Assembly (NCBI GenBank): GCA_900544635.1
Contig: UQVV01000079.1
Location: forward strand, 1-7,947
Direction of reading: 5' to 3'
DNA length: 7,947 bases
Source of the DNA: an uncultured Cloacibacillus sp.
Lineage (GTDB): Bacteria; Synergistota; Synergistia; Synergistales; Synergistaceae
Shown here: piece after piece, positions 1-5,561 of the stretch
How the letters are laid out: each line of letters opens with the position of its first letter
How positions within the stretch are numbered: the first letter of the stretch is position 1
Program-made: the position numbers and the translations under genes
Notes under the pieces: model-generated
What the model saw: only the letters and a program-made list of their open reading frames with translations
Databases searched by the model: none
Told to the model about the DNA's origin: nothing

Positions 1-326
1 CGCTTTTTGTGCATGTGCTTCTGCGTCTATATAATATTTGACTCCTCTTACTTCTTATAGTTGTTCAACTTATAAAACAAACTAACTATGTCGCCCCGTG
101 AATTTTCTGCACGGGGCCTCCAGCATAAAACGCTAGAGACAGCAAAGCGCCGTATGCGCTTCGTTTCAGCCTCTAACGATAAACGACGGAGATGCCGGCG
201 GGCCTGCCCCGCATCATCGGGCACAGAAAATTGCCGGCATGACATAGTTTTTGTCGTGTGGTTAAGCCTATAATCCGCCGCTGCGATGCCGTGCGCCAAT
301 ACGGCGGGCGCGGCCGCAGCGAGGCG
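1..326. other. Non-coding stretch at window start
   Basis: I see no convincing gene here. Reading frames crossing the region lack ribosome-binding sites and recognisable protein character. It begins with an AT-rich tract (about 25-90), which includes a short inverted repeat AGTTG/CAACT at 59-70, and then holds the palindromic element described separately. Between that element and the regulator gene (about 255-326) the sequence is GC-rich, with weak hairpin potential (GCTGCG/CGCAGC on the minus strand) but no T tract. A good terminator for the regulator gene is therefore not evident. Confidence 0.5.
77..254. repeat. Imperfect palindromic element with nested inverted repeats
   Basis: Two pairs of perfect 9-bp inverted repeats are nested with identical 8-nt spacing. 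AACTATGTC (84-92) faces GACATAGTT (241-249), and AATTTTCTG (101-109) faces CAGAAAATT (224-232). The outer pair extends outward as ACAAA at 77-81 and TTTGT at 250-254, with two extra bases on the left. Each side can also fold alone. On the left, GCCCCGTG (93-100) pairs with CACGGGGC (110-117), leaving AATTTTCTG as the loop. On the right, ATGCCGGC (192-199) pairs with GCCGGCAT (233-240), with TGCCC/GGGCA inside. The centre has a further small hairpin, AAGCGC/GCGCTT (145-150/156-161). The element could be a MITE-like mobile remnant, a structured RNA, or a cruciform-forming site. No transposase and no clear target duplication are visible. Confidence 0.6.
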
Positions 327-986
327 TTAGAACAGCTTCGAGATGCCGCGCACCTGCGAAATGTGCTCGAGCACCTCGCTGATGTGGTGGTGAAGGACGA
401 GCTGCGCCTTTTCGAGCTCCTTGGCCGCGATGAGGCGCACGAGCTCGTGGTGCTCCTCGCAGCCGCGGAACATGTAATTTTTCTCGGCTACGAAGTACAT
501 TATGCGCTGGAGCTTCTCGAGCGTGTCGGTGAGCTGCTTGACGAGAATCCTGTTGCCCGTCATCTCCGCGAGGTAAAAGTGGAAGGCGTTGTTGGAGATT
601 ACCTCCTTCGAGAAATGCGGCTCGTCCTCGGTGTAATAGCGGTCCTGCTCCGCAAGCTCGTCGAGGCGCGCGAGCTGCTCCTTCGTCGCGTGCTTGACGG
701 CGTAGACGAGGTTCGCGTTCTCGAGTATGTAGCGGTACTGGTGCATGTCGCGCATGTCCGTCAGCGAGACCTCAGTGACCATGTAGCCCTTGCGCGGAAA
801 GACGCTCACAAGCTCGTCGCGCACGAGCATCGACAGCGCCTCGCGTATCGGCGTTTTGCTGGTCTTATATATTTCCGCAAGCTCGCTCTCCGTCAGCGTC
901 GTCCGCGGCTTGAGCCGCAGCCACAAAATGTCCTGCTTCAAAGATACGTATATGTCGTTCACCAAACTGCTGTTGTCCGCGCGCAT
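327..986 (-). CDS. GntR-family (FadR/FCD type) transcriptional regulator
   Basis: Likely a ligand-responsive DNA-binding regulator of 219 residues, a usual FadR-subfamily length. The N-terminal winged helix-turn-helix spans about residues 5-70 and carries the hallmark TPIREAL (45-51), then a wing ending near RKGYMV (65-70). The C-terminal all-helical FCD domain (about 77-215) has the NNAFH...GN segment and later histidines. FCD domains usually bind a metal through Asp and three His. Here His136, His179 and His201 fit, but the Asp position appears to be Asn132. The start at 986 is chosen because GGAG lies 8 nt upstream; a longer frame beginning at 1046 lacks such a site. The gene is divergent from the metNIQ operon, with about 105 bp between its start and the met promoter, so control of that operon, autoregulation, or both is plausible. 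The ligand and target are not shown by sequence. Confidence 0.9.
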   Translation of the reverse strand: MRADNSSLVNDIYVSLKQDILWLRLKPRTTLTESELAEIYKTSKTPIREALSMLVRDELVSVFPRKGYMVTEVSLTDMRDMHQYRYILENANLVYAVKHATKEQLARLDELAEQDRYYTEDEPHFSKEVISNNAFHFYLAEMTGNRILVKQLTDTLEKLQRIMYFVAEKNYMFRGCEEHHELVRLIAAKELEKAQLVLHHHISEVLEHISQVRGISKLF

Positions 987-1007
987 CCGTTCATCTCCAA
1001 TGTATTT

Positions 1008-1034
1008 ATGATACACAATAAGTTTTTGATTGAA
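1008..1034 (-). promoter_or_regulatory. Weak candidate promoter for the GntR gene
   Basis: In the AT-rich stretch just upstream of the regulator start, the minus strand reads TTCAAT, 15 nt, then TATCAT, about 20 nt before the start codon. Spacing is shorter than ideal and the -35 match is partial. An imperfect TTAT...ATAA symmetry overlaps it and might be an operator. It is listed because the promoter must lie in this short divergent region, not because the match is strong. Confidence 0.25.
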
Positions 1035-1091
1035 CAGCCCGCGCATCCCGCGGCTTTTACCTTTCCGTAACGCGCGCGGGCGGTGCGGAGG

Positions 1092-1120
1092 TTGACAATT
1101 CCCGCGCCGCTCGCTACAAT
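1092..1120 (+). promoter_or_regulatory. Sigma-70 promoter of the met leader/metNIQ operon
   Basis: A perfect -35 hexamer TTGACA (1092-1097) is separated by exactly 17 nt from TACAAT (1115-1120), one base from the consensus -10. Transcription would start near 1127, leaving a leader RNA of about 200 nt before metN. A promoter this strong followed by an internal terminator fits a design in which control acts mainly after initiation. Confidence 0.85.
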
Positions 1121-1138
1121 GTCCCCAATATTTGAAGA

Positions 1139-1289
1139 AGGAGGAGCAATCGTGAATTTGAATCTGACGTATTTTGCAGACGACATGATGATGTGCATGT
1201 GCGACGAAGGCTCCTCTTGTGATTTGCCGGGCGCCTAGAGCGCCGCGCGCGAGAAATCATAAGACCGGGCCTTTTCGAGGCTCGGTTTT
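1139..1289 (+). promoter_or_regulatory. Attenuator with mutually exclusive RNA pairings
   Basis: Four segments can be assigned by eye. Segment 1 is 1139-1147 (the leader Shine-Dalgarno region), segment 2 is 1207-1218, segment 3 is 1264-1273 and segment 4 is 1277-1286. Segments 1:2 pair over 9 bp (AGGAGGAGC with GCTCCTCTT, one G-U). Segments 2:3 pair over 7 bp (AAGGCTC with GGGCCTT, one G-U), extendable by a G-U. Segments 3:4 form the terminator. A small hairpin (1230-1234/1240-1244) carries the leader stop codon in its loop. A ribosome stalled near codons 12-16 would leave at least part of segment 2 exposed to pair with segment 3 and block termination. A ribosome reaching the stop codon would cover or pass segment 2 and let the terminator form. 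The pairings are seen; the switching is inferred. The 2:3 helix is weaker than the terminator, so any switch would have to rely on folding order. Confidence 0.55.
1152..1238 (+). CDS. Met/Cys-rich leader peptide of the metNIQ operon
   Basis: A 28-codon ORF starts at GTG (1152) with an excellent ribosome-binding site, AAGGAGGAG at 1138-1146, and stops at TAG (1236-1238). The peptide begins MNLNLTYFADD, continues MMMCMC (codons 12-17: ATG ATG ATG TGC ATG TGC) and ends CDLPGA. Four Met and two Cys codons in six positions are far beyond chance for so short a frame. The ORF lies between a strong promoter and a rho-independent terminator, directly ahead of a methionine importer operon. This is the classic layout of an attenuation leader, in which ribosome stalling at codons for the scarce amino acid controls readthrough. 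The peptide probably has no function after translation. An alternative is a small metal-binding Met/Cys peptide, but the context argues for attenuation. The family is not one I recognise. Confidence 0.8.
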   Translation: MNLNLTYFADDMMMCMCDEGSSCDLPGA

Positions 1290-1292
1290 TTT
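1261..1292 (+). terminator. Intrinsic terminator (attenuator) before metN
   Basis: ACCGGGCCTT (1264-1273) pairs with GAGGCTCGGT (1277-1286) around a three-base loop, with A-T extension at the base, and is followed by seven T residues (1286-1292). It lies 22 nt after the leader-peptide stop and about 36 nt before the metN start. It cannot therefore end an upstream structural gene and must act inside the operon leader. Confidence 0.85.
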
Positions 1293-1328
1293 ATGCGCTT
1301 AAATCCTTAGCAGAAGGACTGGTTTTAT

Positions 1329-2297
1329 ATGATTGAGATTACTGGGCTCGGGAAATATTTCGGCGACCACAAGGTTCTTTCGGATATTTCCCTTTCTGTC
1401 GGGAAGGGCGACGTCTTCGGCATAGTCGGCCATTCCGGCGCGGGTAAGTCGACGCTGCTGCGCTGCCTCAACGGCCTCGAAGGCTATTCCGAGGGCAGCG
1501 TGAAGGTCAAGGGCCGCGAGGTCAAGGATCTGAACGACGTGGAGCTGAAGCAGCTGCGCCGCGACATGGGGATGATTTTCCAGAACTTCAACCTCATGAA
1601 CAGGAAGAACGTATTCGAGAACATCATGTTCCCGCTCAAGGTCTGGGGGACGCCGAAGGCCGAGGCCGAGGCGAGGGTCAACGAGCTGCTCGAGCTCGTC
1701 GGCCTCTCCGCGAAGCGCGACGAGAAGGTGCGCAACCTGAGCGGCGGCCAGAAGCAGCGCGTCGGCATAGCGCGCGCTCTCGCGCTGAACCCGGAAATCC
1801 TGCTCTGCGACGAGGCGACCTCGGCGCTCGACCCGAAGACGACCATCTCCATCCTCGAGCTTCTCATGGACATCAACCGGAAGCTCAACGTGACGATAAT
1901 CGCCGTCACGCACCAGATGGAGGTCGTCAAGATGATATGCAACAAGGTGATCATCCTCGACGGCGGCCGCGTCGTCGACTCGGGCGACACGGACAAGCTC
2001 TTCCTCGCGCCCGGGCCGGAGCTGCGCAAGCTCATCACCGACGACTACGCTGTCATCCCGCGCGGTACGAACATCCGCCTGATGTTCCCGCGCGAAATCG
2101 CGAACGAGGGCATCGTCTCGAAGATGGCGCGCGAGCTGGAGATAGACTTCTCGATAGTCGGCGGGCGCATAGAGAAATACCGCGAGACCGTGATGGGCTT
2201 CCTCATCATCCACGTCGACGACAAGGACGTGCCGCGCATCGAAAAATGGCTGAAGGAAAATAAAATGTTCTGGGAGGTAATGGACAATGGGCGCTGA
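1329..2297 (+). CDS. metN: Methionine ABC transporter ATP-binding protein MetN
   Basis: The ATPase that powers import of methionine and related compounds on the cytoplasmic face of the inner membrane. The 322 residues show Walker A GHSGAGKS (34-41), Q-loop Gln85, signature LSGGQ (137-141), Walker B ILLCDE (157-162), the D-loop SALDP and switch His195. A C-terminal NIL domain (about 246-322, containing FSIVGGRIEKY) follows. In MetN proteins this domain binds methionine and inhibits transport when the cell pool is high. The ATG at 1329 has AAGGA 10 nt upstream. The gene lies immediately behind the attenuator and overlaps metI by 11 nt, indicating translational coupling. Family assignment is firm; the exact substrate (L-Met, D-Met or other sulfur amino acids) is inferred from the family. 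Confidence 0.95.
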   Translation: MIEITGLGKYFGDHKVLSDISLSVGKGDVFGIVGHSGAGKSTLLRCLNGLEGYSEGSVKVKGREVKDLNDVELKQLRRDMGMIFQNFNLMNRKNVFENIMFPLKVWGTPKAEAEARVNELLELVGLSAKRDEKVRNLSGGQKQRVGIARALALNPEILLCDEATSALDPKTTISILELLMDINRKLNVTIIAVTHQMEVVKMICNKVIILDGGRVVDSGDTDKLFLAPGPELRKLITDDYAVIPRGTNIRLMFPREIANEGIVSKMARELEIDFSIVGGRIEKYRETVMGFLIIHVDDKDVPRIEKWLKENKMFWEVMDNGR

Positions 2298-2922
2298 GCT
2301 TCTTTATGCTCTTTGGGAAACGCTTTATATGGTAATCGTCTCGACGGTGCTCTCGGGCATATTCGGCTCCGGCGTCGCGATACTCATGATAATTACCGGC
2401 CCCTCCGGCCTGCGCCCGAACGCGCCGCTCTACCGCGTGCTCGACGTAGTCGTCAACCTTCTGCGCTCCTTCCCCTTCATAATACTGCTCATCGCGATAA
2501 TCCCGCTGACGCGCATCATCGTCGGCACCTCGATAGGCAGCACTGCTTCGATAGTACCGCTGACCATCGCGGCGACGCCCTTCGTCGCGCGCCTCATGGA
2601 AGGCAGCCTGCTTGAGGTCGACCGCGGCGTCGTCGAGGCGGCGAAGTCCTTCGGCGCGTCGACGTGGCAGATAATCTGGGGCGTAATGATAAAAGAGGCC
2701 ATGCCCTCGCTCGTCCTCAACTGGGCCGTAGTCGCGATAAACCTGCTCGGCTACTCCGCGATGGCGGGCGTAGTCGGCGGCGGCGGCCTCGGCGACCTCG
2801 CGATAAAATACGGCTACAACCGCTTCCAGACGGACGTAATGATATACTCCGTAGCGATCCTGATAGTCGTCGTCCAGGTCATCCAGTGCATAGGGAACTA
2901 CATCTACGAGAAAATCAGATAA
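2287..2922 (+). CDS. metI: Methionine ABC transporter permease MetI
   Basis: Inner-membrane channel subunit of the MetNI complex, 211 residues, a typical MetI length. About five membrane helices are apparent (near residues 10-37, 58-80, 85-105, 143-165 and 185-207). The coupling helix that docks into MetN is marked by the EAA-loop sequence EAAKSFGASTWQ (117-128), followed by the conserved glycine-rich GVVGGGGLGD (161-170). The start ATG lies inside the end of metN, with GGGAGG 9 nt upstream, so the two subunits are likely made in step. metQ follows after 64 nt. Confidence 0.95.
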   Translation: MGAELLYALWETLYMVIVSTVLSGIFGSGVAILMIITGPSGLRPNAPLYRVLDVVVNLLRSFPFIILLIAIIPLTRIIVGTSIGSTASIVPLTIAATPFVARLMEGSLLEVDRGVVEAAKSFGASTWQIIWGVMIKEAMPSLVLNWAVVAINLLGYSAMAGVVGGGGLGDLAIKYGYNRFQTDVMIYSVAILIVVVQVIQCIGNYIYEKIR

Positions 2923-2933
2923 AAAGCGTTCAA

Positions 2934-2954
2934 CCGCCGTCCGCGCGGCGGCGG
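2934..2954 (+). promoter_or_regulatory. GC hairpin between metI and metQ
   Basis: CCGCCG (2934-2939) can pair with CGGCGG (2949-2954, or in register with 2946-2951). It is followed by an A-rich rather than T-rich tract and then the metQ ribosome-binding site AAGGAG (2971-2976). It is not a terminator on this strand. Such intercistronic hairpins can protect or define mRNA ends and help make the binding protein more abundant than the permease; that role is inferred here. Confidence 0.4.
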
Positions 2955-2986
2955 AAAAAATAAAATAAAAAAGGAGAAGAACGGAA

Positions 2987-3772
2987 ATGAAGAAAGCTTT
3001 AGCGGCAGTACTGGCAGCGGTCCTCCTCGTCCCGGCGATAGCCTTCGCGGCGGACGACAAGGTCATCAAGGTCGGGGTCACCCCCTTCCCGCACAAGGAC
3101 ATAATGGAAGCGGCGCGCCCGCTCCTTGAGAAAGAGGGCTACGAGCTCAAGATAGTCGAATTCACCGACTACGTGACGCCGAACACCGCGCTCGCGGAAG
3201 GCGCCATCGACGCGAACTTCTTCCAGCACGTCCCCTACTTCGACAACGCGAACAAAGAGCGCGGACTCAAGTGCGTCTGGGTCGCGAAGATCCACATCGA
3301 GCCGATGGGCCTCTACTCGGCGAAGATAAAGAGCGTCGATGAAATCGAAGACGGCGCGCAGATAGCGATACCGAACGACGCGACCAACTGCGCCCGCGCG
3401 CTCCGCGTCCTTGAAAAAGCCGGACTCATCAAGGTCAAGGAAGGCGAGCTCATCACCGCGAAAGACATCACCGACAACCCGAAGAAGCTCAAGATAAGCG
3501 AAATCGACGCCGCGCAGCTCCCGCGCACGCTCCAGGACGTGACTGCGGCCGTCATCAACACGAACTTCGCCGGCGAAGCGGGCCTCAACCCCGCGAAGGA
3601 CGCGATAGTCATCGAAGACAAGGATTCGCCCTACGCGAACATCATCGTAGTCCGCGAAGCCGACAAGGACAGCGACAAGACCAAGGCCCTCGTGAAAGCC
3701 GTCCAGTCGCCCGAAGTAAAGAAATTCATCGAGACCGAGCTCGTCCCCAAGGGAATAGTCCCCGCGTTCTAA
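2987..3772 (+). CDS. metQ: Methionine-binding periplasmic protein MetQ (NlpA family)
   Basis: Substrate-binding protein that delivers methionine to MetNI. The 261 residues begin with a signal peptide, MKKALAAVLAAVLLVPAIAFA, likely cut after residue 21 (A-F-A). The mature part carries typical NlpA/MetQ motifs: GVTPFPHKDI near the N-terminus, VEFTDYVTPN, DANFFQHVPYF, IPNDATNCARAL and NTNFA. No lipobox cysteine is present in the signal region, whereas many MetQ proteins are lipoproteins. This one should be a free periplasmic protein, which suits a diderm cell. AAGGAG stands 10 nt before the ATG. It is the last gene of the operon, followed by a strong hairpin terminator. Confidence 0.94.
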   Translation: MKKALAAVLAAVLLVPAIAFAADDKVIKVGVTPFPHKDIMEAARPLLEKEGYELKIVEFTDYVTPNTALAEGAIDANFFQHVPYFDNANKERGLKCVWVAKIHIEPMGLYSAKIKSVDEIEDGAQIAIPNDATNCARALRVLEKAGLIKVKEGELITAKDITDNPKKLKISEIDAAQLPRTLQDVTAAVINTNFAGEAGLNPAKDAIVIEDKDSPYANIIVVREADKDSDKTKALVKAVQSPEVKKFIETELVPKGIVPAF

Positions 3773-3800
3773 ACGAAGCGCGAAAGATAATAAGCAAAGA

Positions 3801-3827
3801 AAAGCGCCCCGGCATGGGGCGCTTTTT
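3801..3827 (+). terminator. Bidirectional terminator between metQ and the convergent gene
   Basis: AAAGCGCCCC (3801-3810) pairs perfectly with GGGGCGCTTT (3816-3825) around the loop GGCAT, followed by a T run to 3827. Read on the minus strand the same hairpin is followed by TTTTCTTT, so it can also stop transcription from the gene ending at 3876. Confidence 0.9.
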
Positions 3828-3875
3828 CGTACTGTTTGAAGCAGTCTTCCTGACGTTTTTATATATTCTGCTCCG

Positions 3876-4535
3876 CTAACTCTTACTTTCTTTGCTTGTC
3901 GATTCTATATACCACGGAATATCGAAAATCGTCTTTTCGTTGTCGCCTTTAGTAAGGTTGTCGTTATCCGCCGTATCCGTGCGGCGGAAGGCGAAGCCGA
4001 AGGCGTAATTCCTGCCGTAGTTTTCCGGCGTGCTTTCGTCGAGCGGGACGGCGCGCCTGTAGGCGAATAGGTCGAAATTGTAATACCCCGCGGGGATGTC
4101 GAAGCCGACGGCGCTGTTGTATCGCAGCATAACCTCCTCCGGCCCGCTTGGGATAATTTCATAAAACTCCGTCTGCTGTTTATTGATCAAATCCTTGCGG
4201 TACTCCAGATAATCGAAGGCTGCGAAGCACAGCCTGCCGCTTTCGCCCACTTTGATGAAAAATCCGTCGCGCCGGTAGACCTGTTCCCAGCCCTCCGGCG
4301 TTTCCGCATCGCCGTCCACCGAGACGAAAATAGGATAGCGCAGCGTAGAAATCCGGTAAAACGGCATAGCGACTCCGCCGCCTATCGCGCGGAAGAAAAC
4401 GTCCCGATGCTTGTCGAAATAGGTCAGCAGCTTCCGCGCGCGGCATTTTTCCGCCTTCAGGAAATCCACGAAGACGTCCGGCGAGTAGACGAACATCCCG
4501 TACCCCGTCGGATGCAGCTCTTCAAGCTGAATCAT
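3876..4535 (-). CDS. Hypothetical protein, 219 aa
   Basis: I do not recognise this protein. It has no signal peptide or membrane helix and is probably cytoplasmic. It is rich in aromatic residues and beta-like segments, e.g. FRAIGGGVAMPFYRIS, then YPIFVSVDGD and DIPAGYYNFDLFAYRR. The C-terminal quarter (about TDTADNDNLTKGDNEK onward) is polar and probably flexible. The start is supported by GGGAGG 8 nt upstream. It lies only 13 nt behind the EamA-type carrier gene and shares its direction, so the two are probably cotranscribed and may be functionally linked. Coding character looks normal, though the 3' part is more AT-rich than the neighbours. Confidence 0.75.
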   Translation of the reverse strand: MIQLEELHPTGYGMFVYSPDVFVDFLKAEKCRARKLLTYFDKHRDVFFRAIGGGVAMPFYRISTLRYPIFVSVDGDAETPEGWEQVYRRDGFFIKVGESGRLCFAAFDYLEYRKDLINKQQTEFYEIIPSGPEEVMLRYNSAVGFDIPAGYYNFDLFAYRRAVPLDESTPENYGRNYAFGFAFRRTDTADNDNLTKGDNEKTIFDIPWYIESTSKESKS

Positions 4536-4548
4536 GTAAAATCCCTCC

Positions 4549-5421
4549 CTACAGCGTCACCAGTGCCGAGCCCAGCACGGCGAGGAAGATGCCAGCCCAC
4601 TGGCGCAGGGTCGGCTTTTCCTTGTAGATGATTATTGCGGCGATCGTCGCGGCGATGGGGTTCGACGCGCCTATTGTCGTCGCGACGGCGGGCTGTACGT
4701 ATGCGAGCGCGGACGAGAAGAAGAACGCGCCGAAGCCGAGCGAGCAGAAGCCCGCGGCAAAGGCGAAGAACGTCTCGCGCGTCAGGAAAATCCGCCACGC
4801 AGCGCGGGAGCGGCGCTCCTTCTCCCAGAGCCACAGCGCGAGCGCGATAGTGAAGAACGTCACGCCGCGCCCGAAGGTGACAAAAAGCGGCGAAAGGCCG
4901 TCCGCGATGAGCGCCTTGTTGAGAAGCAGCCCCGCCGCCCAAAAGAGAGACGCCGCGACAGCGTAGGCGACGCCGGACCACGTGACCGGCACCGTGCAGC
5001 CGCCGTCCCTGCGGCAGAGCAGCGCCGTCCCCGCGAAGGCCGTCAGAGTCCCCGCCGCCGTTGCGCCCGTGAAAGGCGAGCCGAATATAAAATGCGAGGC
5101 GACGGATACGACGACGGGATAGGAGCTCGCTATCGCCGCGCCGCGCGCGACGCCGAGCCGCTGCACCGCGAAAAGCAGAAAAACGTCGCCGATAACGTTG
5201 TTGCAGAGCACCATTACGATGAAGATGACCGCCTCAAGCGCCGAGATGCGCGCCGCCCCGCCGTGGAAAGCGAAGAAAAGCGCCGAGCCGCAGACCAGAC
5301 CGCCCGCCGCGCGCAGCAGCGACACCTCGAAAGCGCCGAGCTTATGGATGCCGCGCATCATCACAGACGTGCTGCCCCAGCAGAGACACGTCATCACGCT
5401 CATAAAAATCCCGTACAGCAT
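4549..5421 (-). CDS. EamA/DMT-superfamily transporter
   Basis: Inner-membrane carrier of the drug/metabolite transporter superfamily, about 290 residues with roughly ten hydrophobic helices arranged as two repeated EamA domains. The first repeat starts with YGIFMSVMTCLCWGSTSVMM and ends near GTLTAFAGTALL. The second starts near WSGVAYAVAASLFWAAGL and ends with YKEKPTLRQWAGIFLAVLG, the usual closing motif. Members export or import amino acids, nucleosides or other small metabolites; the substrate cannot be told. The ATG at 5421 is preferred, with GGTGG 5 nt upstream. An in-frame GTG at 5430 would add three residues and cannot be excluded. Its transcript appears to continue into the unknown gene ending at 3876. 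Confidence 0.88.
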   Translation of the reverse strand: MLYGIFMSVMTCLCWGSTSVMMRGIHKLGAFEVSLLRAAGGLVCGSALFFAFHGGAARISALEAVIFIVMVLCNNVIGDVFLLFAVQRLGVARGAAIASSYPVVVSVASHFIFGSPFTGATAAGTLTAFAGTALLCRRDGGCTVPVTWSGVAYAVAASLFWAAGLLLNKALIADGLSPLFVTFGRGVTFFTIALALWLWEKERRSRAAWRIFLTRETFFAFAAGFCSLGFGAFFFSSALAYVQPAVATTIGASNPIAATIAAIIIYKEKPTLRQWAGIFLAVLGSALVTL

Positions 5422-5475
5422 CACAACCACCGGCCCCGCCGTAAAATTTGCACAAGCGCCGAAACGCGGGCGCTA

Positions 5476-5508
5476 TATTATATAATAACAGGACGGCGGA
5501 AGATTCAA
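5476..5508 (-). promoter_or_regulatory. Candidate promoter of the EamA unit in the divergent region
   Basis: The short gap between the divergent carrier and LolA-like genes contains a perfect 12-bp palindrome, TATTATATAATA (5476-5487), which offers a TATAAT-type hexamer on both strands. On the minus strand TTGAAT (5503-5508) lies 17 nt from TTATAT (5480-5485). On the plus strand no good -35 is visible at the right distance, so the LolA-like gene would need an activator or an extended element. Confidence 0.4.
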
Positions 5509-5561
5509 GCCGCCGCGCAAAAACATCGGGCGCGCCCGCGTCCGGGGGAGATGAAACGAAA

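Noticed and set aside
77..254. Integron attC site
   Set aside because: Although palindromic and of suitable size, it lacks properly placed core sites at its two ends. An isolated GTTAAGC nearby is not paired with a matching partner.
48..299. Minus-strand 83-codon ORF through the palindromic region
   Set aside because: It has no ribosome-binding site, an arginine-rich low-complexity composition and no recognisable motif. It runs across the inverted repeats, so it is a chance frame.
987..1046. Longer GntR start at 1046 (20 extra residues)
   Set aside because: The ATG at 986 has GGAG at 8 nt and gives the usual family length. The longer form lacks a ribosome-binding site and would cover the probable promoter region.
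258..1070. Long plus-strand frame opposite the GntR gene, and similar long frames opposite metN (1299-2213 minus) and metQ
   Set aside because: They are antisense shadows of well-supported genes in GC-rich sequence, with leucine/arginine/valine-biased composition and no motifs.
1121..1328. SAM riboswitch or Met T-box in the metNIQ leader
   Set aside because: I find no T-box core sequence and no recognisable SAM riboswitch architecture, and the leader is occupied by a translated ORF and terminator.
5448..5561. Upstream start for the LolA-like protein (38 extra residues)
   Set aside because: It would bury the signal peptide behind a charged, low-quality segment and begins within the divergent promoter region. 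The start at 5562 has GGGGAG upstream.
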